Shown here one piece after another: positions 25,550 through 34,479 of a DNA stretch of 64,000 nucleotides; the stretch's first letter is position 1, and every line of letters starts with the position of its first letter. Origin of the DNA: an uncultured Lachnospiraceae bacterium. GTDB taxonomy: Bacteria; Bacillota; Clostridia; Lachnospirales; Lachnospiraceae. A program made the translations under genes and the position numbers. The notes beneath the pieces were generated by a model. It saw only the letters and a program-made list of their open reading frames with translations. It did no database searches and was not told the origin of the DNA. Location of the stretch: positions 17,635-81,634 of the forward strand of contig CALWPC010000020.1 in assembly GCA_944383325.1 (NCBI GenBank), in the 5' to 3' direction.

Positions 25550-26532
25550 TCGAGTACAAACGAATAGCAAAAGAAAAAAGAAAAAAGAAAAGGCTGTTAA
25601 TCGCGGCGATTGTTTTGCTGATTGTTGTGCTGATGGCAGTAACATATGTGCTCTGCAATGTGAAGAAAGTGACGGTGGAGGGCAATGAGAATTATTCTGA
25701 TGAGCAGATCATCAGTCTCGTGCTGCCGTCAAAGTGGGATTATAATACAATTTATCTGTTTTATAAATATCACTTTACGGATGTGCCGCAAATTCCGTTC
25801 TTGGATCTTGTAGAAGTGGAAATTGTCTCGCACGATGAAATCTGCATACAGGTATACGAAAAAAAGATTGTCGGATATGTTTTGTGCGATGGAAGCTATG
25901 TGTATTTTGACAAGGACGGCGTTGTCGTGGAAATGTCAGATCAGCTGAGAGAAGGGCTGCCGGTTGTAAATGGTTTGAGCTTTTCATCGGTGGAATTATA
26001 TGCAAAGCTTCCGGTTGAGGAAGAGGCGGTGTTTAACACTCTGGTCAATTTGTCGCAGATGCTGACTAAGAGAGAGCTGTCGCCGGATCAGATCAATTTT
26101 TTGGAAGATCAGACGATTGAACTCTTATTTGGCGAAGTAACGGTGAAGCTAGGCGAAGATGAAAATCTGGACAATAAGATTGCGCGTCTGGCCGGGATTA
26201 TGCCGACTCTTGCGGGAAACAGCGGAATTCTCGATATGAGCCGCGTCAACGAATCCACAAAAAGTATTACCTTTTTAAAGGTGCCCAGTCAGGCAGAAAT
26301 ACAGGCGGCGGAGGAAGCGGCCGCAGAGGCCGCCAGAATTGCCGAAGAGGAGGCGGCGGAGGCCGCCAGGATCGCCGAGGAGGAAGCGAGACGGCAGCAG
26401 GAAGAGTGGGATCGCGAGTGGGCGGAAGAGAATGGAGAGGAATATATTCCGCCGGACTATTCGGAGGACACGACTGAAGAACAGTCAGACGAAACATCAG
26501 AGGAAGCGGATGTGGATGAAAGCGGGCAGTAG
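25546..26532 (+). CDS. ftsQ: FtsQ/DivIB-type division protein with POTRA domain
   Basis: A 328-residue bitopic division protein: basic N-terminus (KRIAKEKRKKKR), membrane helix LLIAAIVLLIVVLMAVTYVL (about residues 18-37), then a POTRA domain starting VKKVTVEGNENYSDEQIISLVLPSKWDYNTIYLFYKY and a beta domain. The last 85 residues are low-complexity: tandem AARIAEEEAAE repeats followed by an acidic, Gln/Glu-rich tail. Recruits and stabilises FtsL and partners at the septum. The ATG overlaps the murA stop (ATGA), so the two are translationally coupled. Tail function is unknown; extended tails vary widely in this family. Confidence 0.87.
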   Translation: MIEYKRIAKEKRKKKRLLIAAIVLLIVVLMAVTYVLCNVKKVTVEGNENYSDEQIISLVLPSKWDYNTIYLFYKYHFTDVPQIPFLDLVEVEIVSHDEICIQVYEKKIVGYVLCDGSYVYFDKDGVVVEMSDQLREGLPVVNGLSFSSVELYAKLPVEEEAVFNTLVNLSQMLTKRELSPDQINFLEDQTIELLFGEVTVKLGEDENLDNKIARLAGIMPTLAGNSGILDMSRVNESTKSITFLKVPSQAEIQAAEEAAAEAARIAEEEAAEAARIAEEEARRQQEEWDREWAEENGEEYIPPDYSEDTTEEQSDETSEEADVDESGQ

Positions 26533-26568
26533 CGCAGCGCGCGGAGGCAATGTTTATGGCAATGGTTC

Positions 26569-26598
26569 TTGACAATATATTGTAAAGTATATTATTAT
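26569..26598 (+). promoter_or_regulatory. Promoter of ftsZ
   Basis: TTGACA (26569-26574), 18-bp spacer, TATTAT (26593-26598), about 75 bp before the ftsZ start, giving ftsZ expression separate from the upstream cluster. Confidence 0.65.
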
Positions 26599-26672
26599 AT
26601 AGTTTAGATTGAGGTTCTTGAAAACATAATGTCATGAGTAAATATAAGTAAGATTCAAAGGAGGAAAAACTC

Positions 26673-27836
26673 TTGTTGGAAATTTTGACGAACGAAAACG
26701 AGAACGCTGCCAGAATTATTGTTATTGGCGTGGGCGGTGCAGGTAATAACGCAGTAAACCGTATGGTTGAGGAGAGCGCCGGCGGCGTTGAATTTATCGG
26801 TGTAAATACAGACAAACAGGCGTTGACGCTTTGCAAAGCGCCGACGACAATTCAGATTGGCGAAAAGATTACAAAGGGACTGGGCGCAGGGGCTCAGCCG
26901 GAGGTTGGAAAACAGGCGGCTGAGGAGAGCCAGGAGGATATTTCCAAGGCGATTCAGGGCGCTGATATGGTCTTCGTTACGTGCGGTATGGGCGGCGGAA
27001 CCGGGACGGGAGCCGCGCCAGTGGTTGCGCGTATTGCAAAAGAGATGGGCATCCTGACGGTAGGCGTTGTGACAAAGCCGTTTCGGTTTGAGGCGAAGCG
27101 CCGTATGGAGAATGCGATGATGGGTATCGACAATCTGCGTGCAAATGTAGACACGCTGATTGTGATTCCAAATGACAAGCTTTTGGAGATTGTGGACCGC
27201 AGGACGACGATGCCGGAGGCGCTTAAAAAGGCGGATGAGGTATTGCAGCAGTCGGTTAAGGGCATCACAGACCTGATCAACGTACCGGCGCTGATTAATC
27301 TTGACTTTGCCGATGTTCAGACGGTAATGACGGATAAGGGCATCGCACATATCGGAATCGGACAGGCCAAGGGCGACGATAAGGCAATCGAGGCAGTTAA
27401 GATGGCAGTGGCAAGTCCGCTTCTTGAGACGACGATCGCGGGAGCTTCTCATGTGATTGTGAATATTTCCGGTGATATTTCTCTTATGGACGCCAACGAT
27501 GCGGCAAGCTATGTACAGGATCTGGCAGGCGACGAGGCCAATATCATCTTTGGCGCGATGTTTGATCCTGATTGTGTGGACGAGGCGTCGATCACGGTTA
27601 TCGCGACGGGCATTACAGATGAGAATCTGGATCAGAAGAAAGATCAGAAAAAGACGCCGGGATTTTCGAGCTTTACAACGAATACGGTTAAAACGCCGGC
27701 TTTTTCTGCCAATACGCCGAAGCAGCCGACTCCGAGCGTGATTAATACGACAAATCGGCCGACATCGGCACAGAATTCAGGCGCTTCTGATAACAGCAAT
27801 CTTCAGATCCCGAATTTTCTGAGCCGCAGAAAATAA
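26673..27836 (+). CDS. ftsZ: Cell division GTPase FtsZ
   Basis: Tubulin-like GTPase that forms the Z ring. In 387 residues: [24 protein letters not shown], the tubulin signature [15 protein letters not shown] near residue 110, the T7 loop [11 protein letters not shown] for GTP hydrolysis, a C-terminal linker rich in Thr, Pro and Asn, and the conserved end peptide [11 protein letters not shown] that binds FtsA and SepF. Start TTG 26673 follows GGAGG by 8 nt. Last gene of the cluster, closed by a terminator at 27867. Confidence 0.98.
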   Translation: MLEILTNENENAARIIVIGVGGAGNNAVNRMVEESAGGVEFIGVNTDKQALTLCKAPTTIQIGEKITKGLGAGAQPEVGKQAAEESQEDISKAIQGADMVFVTCGMGGGTGTGAAPVVARIAKEMGILTVGVVTKPFRFEAKRRMENAMMGIDNLRANVDTLIVIPNDKLLEIVDRRTTMPEALKKADEVLQQSVKGITDLINVPALINLDFADVQTVMTDKGIAHIGIGQAKGDDKAIEAVKMAVASPLLETTIAGASHVIVNISGDISLMDANDAASYVQDLAGDEANIIFGAMFDPDCVDEASITVIATGITDENLDQKKDQKKTPGFSSFTTNTVKTPAFSANTPKQPTPSVINTTNRPTSAQNSGASDNSNLQIPNFLSRRK

Positions 27837-27866
27837 AATACGATTGAGAGAGCAAATGATACAGAG

Positions 27867-27905
27867 AAATGAGCGGGGTTTCAGAGGAGATTCCGCTCAT
27901 TTTTG
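27867..27905 (+). terminator. Terminator of ftsZ
   Basis: AAATGAGCGG (27867-27876) pairs perfectly with CCGCTCATTT (27893-27902), loop of 16 nt, ending in a T run. Confidence 0.85.
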
Positions 27906-27931
27906 TATGTAAATCGGATTGGAGATCGATT

Positions 27932-28666
27932 ATGGAATACTCGGCATATGAAGGTTTATGGTTGTTTTTTGTATATGCGTTTCTGGGATGGTGCGTGGAG
28001 GTGAGTTTTGCGGCTATAAAGCACCGGAGGTTCGTCAACCGCGGATTTTTGAGCGGGCCGGTTTGCCCCATTTACGGCGTAGGGATGGTGACGGTGCTGT
28101 GGTGTTTGGCGCCTCTCAGGGGAAATGTGGTTTTACTGTTTGTCGGGGCGGTGATTCTTACCACGTTATTGGAATTATTTACCGGATTTGTATTGGACAA
28201 ATTTTTTGGTGACAAATGGTGGGATTACAGCGGTCAGCCGTTTAATTTCCACGGATATATTTGTCTGTTGTTCTCTCTGTTGTGGGGAGTGTTGTGTGTC
28301 TTTTTGGTGTTGGTTGTTCAGCCGTTTGTGATGCGTCTGGTTGACAGAGTGCCCAGGCGGATTGGGACAGTGGTTTTGGTATTGTCGCTTGTGCTGTTTG
28401 TCACAGATATTGCGAAAACAGTGGCAAATCTGGCGCATATTAAACGACAGCTGCGCTTTATCGAAGAGCTGCAAAAGAATTATGCGCAGCATAGACAGAG
28501 AGCGGCCAGTGAGATGATGCGGCTGAAAATGAAGTCGTCGGATATTCTTCAGAAACACCGCCGCGGCACAAGGCGTCTGCTGCGTGCATTTCCGGCATTT
28601 CGGCAGGGGCGGCATAAGGAATTGTTTGATCAGCTGAAAGACCTGTTGGACAGACGCGATGTTTAG
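27932..28666 (+). CDS. Putative ABC transporter permease, CmpB family
   Basis: A 244-residue membrane protein with about five hydrophobic segments. The start YEGLWLFFVYAFLGWCVEVSFAAIKHRRFVNRGFLSGPVCPIYGVGMV and the later LELFTGFVLDKFFGDKWWDYSGQPFNFHGYICL are hallmarks of the family annotated as ABC-transporter type IV / CmpB-like, whose actual role is unproven. The C-terminus is a charged helical tail (about residues 185-244). ATG 27932 has GGAG at 7 nt and lies after the ftsZ terminator, whereas the longer frame from 27869 starts inside that terminator. Ends before a bidirectional terminator at 28721. Confidence 0.8.
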   Translation: MEYSAYEGLWLFFVYAFLGWCVEVSFAAIKHRRFVNRGFLSGPVCPIYGVGMVTVLWCLAPLRGNVVLLFVGAVILTTLLELFTGFVLDKFFGDKWWDYSGQPFNFHGYICLLFSLLWGVLCVFLVLVVQPFVMRLVDRVPRRIGTVVLVLSLVLFVTDIAKTVANLAHIKRQLRFIEELQKNYAQHRQRAASEMMRLKMKSSDILQKHRRGTRRLLRAFPAFRQGRHKELFDQLKDLLDRRDV

Positions 28667-28720
28667 GGAGAAAAAGAGAGTGCTGCATTCGGCAACGCCA
28701 GATCAGGAGGTTTTTCGATT

Positions 28721-28764
28721 AAAAAATGATGCAGCTCCAAAGTGGTGCTGCATCATTTTTTTTG
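28721..28764. terminator. Bidirectional terminator between convergent genes
   Basis: ATGATGCAGC (28726-28735) pairs with GCTGCATCAT (28747-28756); A6 on the left and T8 on the right make it effective in both directions, for the CmpB-like gene (+) and the sigma factor gene (-). Confidence 0.88.
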
Positions 28765-28803
28765 TTCAAACCCTAATCGTTACCGTTTTGACAGTTTTTT
28801 GCG

Positions 28804-30411
28804 TCAGGGGTTAATATATCTGCCTGCAACATAAAATACTCCATCTGTAAAAGGTCGATCCGGTGACGGCCCTTTCAGAACATTTCTGTGAATCAATTCG
28901 TCGACCACATGGCCGACAATTTGAAACAGATATATGGAAACCCATTGGTTGATTTGTGATTCCAATCGTTTAGGTACAAATTTTAAGAAGCTTTTTCGAA
29001 CTGAAATGATCCATTCCATAAGCAAATGTTCAAGCTCTTCGTCATTTATGCAAAACAGAGAGATCAATGCGTCAAATTGTTCTATCGTGAAACAGGCAAA
29101 ATTCAGCCGATACGCATTTTCCACTTTTACAATCAACCCTTTTTGGATCAGCCTTGCGGCATCTTCCTCAGATAACGCATCTTTGTTTATCGTACCATCA
29201 TAATTCTTTTGGATCATATCCTTTGTACACAGCCACCGCGTTCCTCCATTATGATAAATTTCATTGTCAAAGTATTTGGAAATCCAATAATAATAGATGT
29301 ACCCCGGGTTTTTGCCGTTGCTTTCGTCATCGTTGCCCGCCACATTACAACCGGTATTGTATTCCGAGGGCATCTCGCTTTCATCGGCGGTTTCTTCCAC
29401 GATAAACCAACCGTACCCGCCGTCTTTTCGGGGCGGATACGCGCCGTTTTCCATGTGCATGCGGTCTTTTTTCAGCGCTCCAATCTTTTTTCTTAAAACA
29501 TACGGTACGATAAAATGGCCTAAGCGCTCCATGCCAAAATCATGTCCATAAAAGTTTAAATGATTTACGGTATCGGCTGCGTTCTGCAATAATTGTGCAA
29601 ACTGGTTTGCAATCTTTTTCACCATATGTTCCGAAACGCCCTCCACCGTTTTTCGATCTTGCAGCCGAAAGATAATAAAGTCCGCCGCGTACTTTTTTCC
29701 GATTGTACACAGGGCGTTTCCGTATTCCAACCGCGGGATCTCGTCTTCGATGTACATTGCGGGAATTCCTGTGCGAATACTGATTTCCTCTACGGTTTGT
29801 GGTTTTTCGTATGATGCCAGGCAAATTGCACGGGCAAGCTGCGTGTGCAAATACCGGTCGGAATCCATAGAACCGTTGCAGGTGGCGGTGTTCCAGTTAA
29901 TTCTTTTATAAATATTCTCCATTTGTTTTGTTCCTATCCTTTCTCTGATTTTTTGACGCCCTGTGTTCAAACGCCATTTGATAGTCGTTTCCGGCAATTC
30001 ATATTTTTGGGCAAGGGCTTTGACGGACATTTCGCCAATATAATAATCGACGAAAATATCCCGATACATTGCAGAAAGTGTATGCAAACACCGAAAAACG
30101 GCTTCAAAACGGCGCTCTATGTTTTCTTCGTCAATACCTGTATAGTCATCGTATACCGGATTCAAATCGGTGTACTCTTCCGACAAAACCATCCGCATCT
30201 TATTTTGTTGTTCTACAAATCTTGCATAGCGGTTATGCGCGATTCGAAAGACCCAAGCGTCAAGAGATTCAATGTCGTATTTTTCCATACCATCGAGGAC
30301 ATGACAAATTATTTCGCTGGCGAGATCTTCCGCGTCATATGGGTTGGCCAGCCTTTTGCGGCAAAAACGAAATATCTGTTCTACGTAAGGGATGATTCTG
30401 TTCGGATCCAA
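28804..30411 (-). CDS. ECF-type sigma factor with long C-terminal extension
   Basis: A 535-residue protein. Residues 1-175 look like an ECF sigma-70 factor: region 2 (FRFCRKRLANPYDAEDLASEIICHVLDGMEKYDIESLDAWVFRIAHNRYARFVEQ) and region 4 (TLSAMYRDIFVDYYIGEMSVKALAQKYELPETTIKWRLNTGRQKIRER). The remaining 350 residues contain a second possible winged-helix region (LARAICLASYEKPQTVEEISIRTGIPAMYIEDEIPRLEYGNALCTIGKKYAADFIIF), a segment rich in Gly and Tyr, and no recognised catalytic motif; it may be a built-in sensor or anti-sigma-like module (inference). TTG 30411 is preferred: AAAGGAGG lies 7 nt ahead, while the in-frame ATG 30444 lacks a site. No anti-sigma gene is adjacent. Confidence 0.72.
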   Translation of the reverse strand: MDPNRIIPYVEQIFRFCRKRLANPYDAEDLASEIICHVLDGMEKYDIESLDAWVFRIAHNRYARFVEQQNKMRMVLSEEYTDLNPVYDDYTGIDEENIERRFEAVFRCLHTLSAMYRDIFVDYYIGEMSVKALAQKYELPETTIKWRLNTGRQKIRERIGTKQMENIYKRINWNTATCNGSMDSDRYLHTQLARAICLASYEKPQTVEEISIRTGIPAMYIEDEIPRLEYGNALCTIGKKYAADFIIFRLQDRKTVEGVSEHMVKKIANQFAQLLQNAADTVNHLNFYGHDFGMERLGHFIVPYVLRKKIGALKKDRMHMENGAYPPRKDGGYGWFIVEETADESEMPSEYNTGCNVAGNDDESNGKNPGYIYYYWISKYFDNEIYHNGGTRWLCTKDMIQKNYDGTINKDALSEEDAARLIQKGLIVKVENAYRLNFACFTIEQFDALISLFCINDEELEHLLMEWIISVRKSFLKFVPKRLESQINQWVSIYLFQIVGHVVDELIHRNVLKGPSPDRPFTDGVFYVAGRYINP

Positions 30412-30499
30412 GTGATTCCCTCCTTTCAAAACACATGGATTCATGATTACACTTATTTAGTGTTTTAAAATCAAAATTGGATAGGTTTTTATACAGAAG

Positions 30500-30529
30500 C
30501 CGGCGGTAAAGATGATTCTTTACCGCCGG
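30500..30529. terminator. Strong inverted repeat downstream of potD
   Basis: CCGGCGGTAAAG (30500-30511), loop ATGATT, CTTTACCGCCGG (30518-30529): a perfect 12-bp hairpin between potD and the sigma factor gene, both on the minus strand. The flanking T run is weak, so it may be a terminator or an mRNA-end stabiliser for potABCD. Confidence 0.6.
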
Positions 30530-30603
30530 TTTGCTTTAAGGTTATTTAATTTCAAATTACTTCCTTATGCAGTTTATCATTGAACATTCTCTTTTTATGA
30601 GCA

Positions 30604-31653
30604 TTATTCGCTTTTCAGTTCTTTCCAGAGGTCGCTGTAGAGCTGGGTGACAGCGGCGTCCGTCTGCGTACATACTTCGCAGTTGTCGGTGGCGCTGTCT
30701 GCGGGTACGAGCGATTCATTATTTCGCAGTTCCGGATCCAGACTGTTGATCACAGCCTCGTTCGGTGTTGAATAATAAATATATTCAAAATTCATGGCCG
30801 CCACATCTTCCCTGCAGAGGAAATCGAGAAACTTTTCTGCGGCGTCGACATTCTGACAGTGTTTGGTGACGATCCACGTGTCGAGCCATACATTCGAACC
30901 TTCTTTGGGAATCGTATAAGCCAGGTTGTTGTTGTATTCGTGTCCGAGATAAGCCTCCCCGGAGTATACGACGGCCATTGCGGCGTTGCCGGCAACGACC
31001 TCGTCGCGCGCCTCGTCCACGAGGTAAGACTGAACGTCGGGTTTCTGCTGAAGCAACAGCTGCTGTGCTTCGCGGATTTGTGCCTCGTCGGAGGTGTTCA
31101 GTGAATATCCGAGGTATTTCAGTGCGACCATAAAGGCGTCGCGCTGACTGTTCGGCATAATGATATTATTTGCGTAATCGCCGTTAAACAATACGTCCCA
31201 ACTGTCTACAGGGGCATCGACTTTGGTTGTGTCATACAAAATGCCGACCGTGCCCCAGAAATAGGGAAGAGCATATTCATTGTCCGGATCAAAGACGCTT
31301 GCAAATTCCCAGTATTTATCGCCGATATTGCCGGTGTGCTGCATGGAGGAAAAGTCTACTTTCTGCACCTCGCCCTCATTAATCAGGCGCTGAATCATAT
31401 AGTCCGACGTGCATAAGAGATCATAGGAAATCGCGCCGGAACTATATTTCGTGTACATTTCTTCCGGTGTGGTGGCCTCCTCGTATTTGATTTCAATTCC
31501 GGTTTCTTCCTCAAACATATCAATCACGTCTGGATCCATATATTCACCGTAATTAAAAATCGTTAAGCTTTCGGTTTCCTCTTTGTTATTGCAGCCGGAA
31601 AGCGTCAGCGCTGCGCAGCATACAGCTGCGGCAAGATAACACCATTTTTTCAT
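30604..31653 (-). CDS. potD: Spermidine/putrescine-binding lipoprotein PotD
   Basis: Extracellular polyamine receptor of 349 residues, lipid-anchored through the lipobox TLSGCN. The mature start LTIFNYGEYMDPDVIDMFEEETGIEIKYEEATTPEEMYTKYSSGAISYDLLCTSDYMIQRLINEG is typical of PotD/PotF, as are YFWGTVGILYDTTKVD and DTWIVTKHCQNVDAAEKFLDFL. ATG 31653 is used with GGGAG 8 nt upstream. Last gene of the minus-strand operon XRE-potA-potB-potC-potD, 43 bp after potC. Confidence 0.93.
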   Translation of the reverse strand: MKKWCYLAAAVCCAALTLSGCNNKEETESLTIFNYGEYMDPDVIDMFEEETGIEIKYEEATTPEEMYTKYSSGAISYDLLCTSDYMIQRLINEGEVQKVDFSSMQHTGNIGDKYWEFASVFDPDNEYALPYFWGTVGILYDTTKVDAPVDSWDVLFNGDYANNIIMPNSQRDAFMVALKYLGYSLNTSDEAQIREAQQLLLQQKPDVQSYLVDEARDEVVAGNAAMAVVYSGEAYLGHEYNNNLAYTIPKEGSNVWLDTWIVTKHCQNVDAAEKFLDFLCREDVAAMNFEYIYYSTPNEAVINSLDPELRNNESLVPADSATDNCEVCTQTDAAVTQLYSDLWKELKSE

Positions 31654-31696
31654 AACACACACTCCCTTTTTATAATCATTTTTTTATAATAACAGT

Positions 31697-32497
31697 TTAA
31701 AAATCTCTGACAGCGGATGCCGTCTGTTCCCTGTTTTTTAGTCGGGGAACAATATTCATAAGGATTAAGAGCAGCAAAATAATGAGAAACAAAATCGTGG
31801 AAAGCGCATACATCTCCGGTTTAATGCCTTTGCGAATTTCTCCGTAAATCATGGTGGAGAGCGTATTTACGCCAGCGCCTTTGGTAAAGTAAGTAATTAC
31901 AAAATCATCCATGGACATGGTGACGGCAAGGAAAAAGCCGGACAGTACGCCTGGAAGAATAAACGGAAACGTGATTTTAAAAAACGCGGTACGGCTGTTG
32001 GCGCCGAGATCGCGGGCGGCTTCATAGAGATTGACGTCCATCTGACGCAGCTTCGGAAGCACGCACAGAATTACATAAGGAATATTAAATGTTACATGCG
32101 CGAGCAGCAGGCTTGTAAACCCGAGGGGTAAAAAACGTACAAACCAGAGCATCAGGGCGATGCCTGTGACAATGTCGGCATTGAGCAGCGGAATATTGGT
32201 GAAAAACATCACAACCTGATATTGCTTTCGGCGCATCCGGTCAATGCCAAGTGCGGCGAGTGTGCCGATCACGGAGGCAATCAGCGCGGAGAGCAGCGCG
32301 AGCGCAATCGTTGTGGCAAACGCAGATAAAATTGTCGAGTTGGAAAATACTTCGCTGTACCAACGGGTTGTAAATCCGCCCCAGACGACGCGGGACTTGG
32401 AGTCGTTGAAGGAAAGTACAATCAGCACAGCGATCGGCGCATATAAAAATAAGATGATCAGTCCGACATACAGCCGGGAAAACAGTTTTTTTACCAT
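31697..32497 (-). CDS. potC: Spermidine/putrescine ABC permease PotC
   Basis: Membrane subunit of 266 residues with six hydrophobic segments and the EAA loop LYEAARDLGANSRTAFFKITFPFILPGVLSGF. The start LYVGLIILFLYAPIAVLIVLSFNDSKS and SMDDFVITYFTKGAGVNTLSTMIYGEIRKGIKPEMYALSTI are characteristic of PotC/PotI. Its ATG lies 7 bp inside the end of potB, indicating coupled translation. Confidence 0.93.
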   Translation of the reverse strand: MVKKLFSRLYVGLIILFLYAPIAVLIVLSFNDSKSRVVWGGFTTRWYSEVFSNSTILSAFATTIALALLSALIASVIGTLAALGIDRMRRKQYQVVMFFTNIPLLNADIVTGIALMLWFVRFLPLGFTSLLLAHVTFNIPYVILCVLPKLRQMDVNLYEAARDLGANSRTAFFKITFPFILPGVLSGFFLAVTMSMDDFVITYFTKGAGVNTLSTMIYGEIRKGIKPEMYALSTILFLIILLLLILMNIVPRLKNREQTASAVRDF

Positions 32498-33309
32498 AGC
32501 AGTCTTCCTCTGTCACTTTGATTTTGGCCGCGCCCGAGCAGCAGCGAGGTTGCAAGGATAAACAGCATCAGGGCCACGGAAAGGCCGGAACCCAGATTCC
32601 AGTCCATGCTGACGGAAAATTCCTGTTCAATCACATTGCCCAGCAGCTGAATTTTACCGCCGCCTAAAATATCCGAAATTACAAAAGCGGTCATGGCAGG
32701 CACAAAAACCATGGTAATGCCGCTTGCGACTCCCGGAAGAGAGAGGGGGAAAATAACTTTCCAAAATACATGGAACCCATTGGCGCCGAGATCGCGGGCA
32801 GCTGCAATGAGATTGTTGTCAATGGAGAGAATCGAATTCATAACCGGCAGAATCATATACGGCAGAAAGTCATACACCATGCCGAATACAATGGCGGCCG
32901 GGGTGTTGATTATCTCTAGCGGGGCAATGCTAAAGCGAGACAAAATCATATTTAATATTCCGTTGTTTGATAAAAGCATTTGCAGCGCCAATATGCGGAG
33001 AATGAAATTCATCCACATTGGAAGGATCAGGATGAACATCACAATACTCTGTTGATTCAGTTTTGAACTGCGGACAATCAGTGCAAGCGGATAGGCAAGC
33101 AATACACAGATGACTGTGCAGAGGAGCGCAAGCTGCAGAGAGAGCAGCAGCGCTTTTCGGTGGATCGGGCTTGCGATTGCGGCAATATTTTGCAGCGTAA
33201 ATCCGCCGTCGGCAGTAGTCAGCGCTTTGCCGAGAATAAAGAGCAGCGGAATAATAATAAATCCGGCGACCCATACAAGATATGGGGCGGCGAGTAACTT
33301 GCGGTTCAT
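32491..33309 (-). CDS. potB: Spermidine/putrescine ABC permease PotB
   Basis: Membrane subunit of 272 residues, six hydrophobic segments, EAA loop LIAAARDLGANGFHVFWKVIFPLSLPGVASGI. MLLSNNGILNMILSRFSIAPLEIINTPAAIVFGMVYDFLPYMILPVMNSI is typical of PotB/PotH. ATG 33309 has GGAGG 6 nt upstream; the in-frame extension overlapping potA has no ribosome site. Forms the heterodimeric channel with PotC. Confidence 0.93.
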   Translation of the reverse strand: MNRKLLAAPYLVWVAGFIIIPLLFILGKALTTADGGFTLQNIAAIASPIHRKALLLSLQLALLCTVICVLLAYPLALIVRSSKLNQQSIVMFILILPMWMNFILRILALQMLLSNNGILNMILSRFSIAPLEIINTPAAIVFGMVYDFLPYMILPVMNSILSIDNNLIAAARDLGANGFHVFWKVIFPLSLPGVASGITMVFVPAMTAFVISDILGGGKIQLLGNVIEQEFSVSMDWNLGSGLSVALMLFILATSLLLGRGQNQSDRGRLLW

Positions 33310-33340
33310 AGAGGTCCTCCATTTGTACTTACCCGGACGA

Positions 33341-34435
33341 TTACGCGTCTTTGTCAATAATTTGTTCGTCGCTTGAAATCGGTTTGTTCATAATATGAAT
33401 ATTGTCTGGAATGACACGGATGCCGACAGACGTCCCGACGGAAAATGCCTGGGTAGTCTGCACAAGGAAAGAGATTCCGATCTGGCTGTCTACCTGAATC
33501 TCATAGTGCACGCCTTTAAACACAATGTCGCGAACAATTCCGGTTGTCAGGCCGTTTTCGGGTTCGACAAGCTCAACATCCTCGGGGCGGATGACCACGT
33601 CGACTAGCTGATTGGGTGAAAAACCCTCGTCAACACATGGAAAGGCCACGCCTCCGATTGTGACGAGACGGTCGCGTACCATAATGCCGTCGATAATGTT
33701 GCTCTCGCCGATAAAGTCGGCCACAAATGCATTTTGCGGCTCGTTGTAGATGTCTACCGGATTTCCAACCTGTTGTATAATTCCCTGATTCATCACAATA
33801 ATCCGGTCAGACATCGTAAGCGCCTCTTCCTGATCGTGTGTGACATAGATAAACGTAATGCCAAGCTCGTTTTTCAGTCGGATGAGCTCATGCTGCATTT
33901 CCTGCCGGAGTTTTAAGTCAAGAGCGCCGAGCGGTTCGTCCAGAAGCAGAATTTTTGGTTCGTTGACAACTGCGCGCGCAATCGCAATGCGCTGCTGCTG
34001 ACCGCCGCTTAACGAGACCGGTCTGCGTTTTTCAAATCCCTCCAGATTGACGAGCCGCAGCGCATAGGAGATCCGGTCGCGGATATATGCTTTGCTTTTT
34101 TTCTTCAATCGGAGACCAAAAGCAATATTGTCTTCGACATTCATATGGGGGAAGAGGGAGTACGACTGAAAAACCGTATTTAACTCCCGTTTTTCCGGCG
34201 GATAGTTCGTGATGTCTGTACCGTGAAAGAGTACCTGGCCGGAGTCCGGCTTTTCAAATCCGCCTATGATGCGAAGTGTTGTCGTTTTGCCGCAGCCCGA
34301 CGGCCCGAGCAGAGTAATAAATTCATTTTTTTGAATCTGAAAGCTGAGGTCGTCGATAATCGTTTTATCATCAAAAGTTTTGTGAATATGTTTCAGCTCC
34401 AAAATCGAGTCTGATGTCATCGTTGTCTGTTCCAT
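33341..34435 (-). CDS. potA: Spermidine/putrescine ABC ATPase PotA
   Basis: ATPase subunit of 364 residues of the polyamine importer. Walker A GPSGCGKTT, QSYSLFPHMNVEDNIAFGL, signature LSGGQQQRIAIARAV, Walker B ILLLDEPLGALD, switch VTHDQEEALTMSD, and a C-terminal TOBE domain with VVIRPEDVELVEPENG. ATG 34435 has AAAGGA 9 nt upstream. Follows the XRE/cupin regulator gene after 44 bp, consistent with a locally regulated operon. Confidence 0.93.
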   Translation of the reverse strand: MEQTTMTSDSILELKHIHKTFDDKTIIDDLSFQIQKNEFITLLGPSGCGKTTTLRIIGGFEKPDSGQVLFHGTDITNYPPEKRELNTVFQSYSLFPHMNVEDNIAFGLRLKKKSKAYIRDRISYALRLVNLEGFEKRRPVSLSGGQQQRIAIARAVVNEPKILLLDEPLGALDLKLRQEMQHELIRLKNELGITFIYVTHDQEEALTMSDRIIVMNQGIIQQVGNPVDIYNEPQNAFVADFIGESNIIDGIMVRDRLVTIGGVAFPCVDEGFSPNQLVDVVIRPEDVELVEPENGLTTGIVRDIVFKGVHYEIQVDSQIGISFLVQTTQAFSVGTSVGIRVIPDNIHIMNKPISSDEQIIDKDA

Positions 34436-34479
34436 GCCGGACAATCCTTTCATTATAAGCGTATGGATGAGGCGAACTG

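Noticed and set aside
26655..27452. 265-codon minus-strand frame opposite ftsZ
   Set aside because: Antisense shadow of ftsZ with no independent signals.
29845..30468. 207-codon plus-strand frame opposite the sigma factor gene
   Set aside because: Shadow of the sigma region 2-4 coding sequence, no ribosome site.
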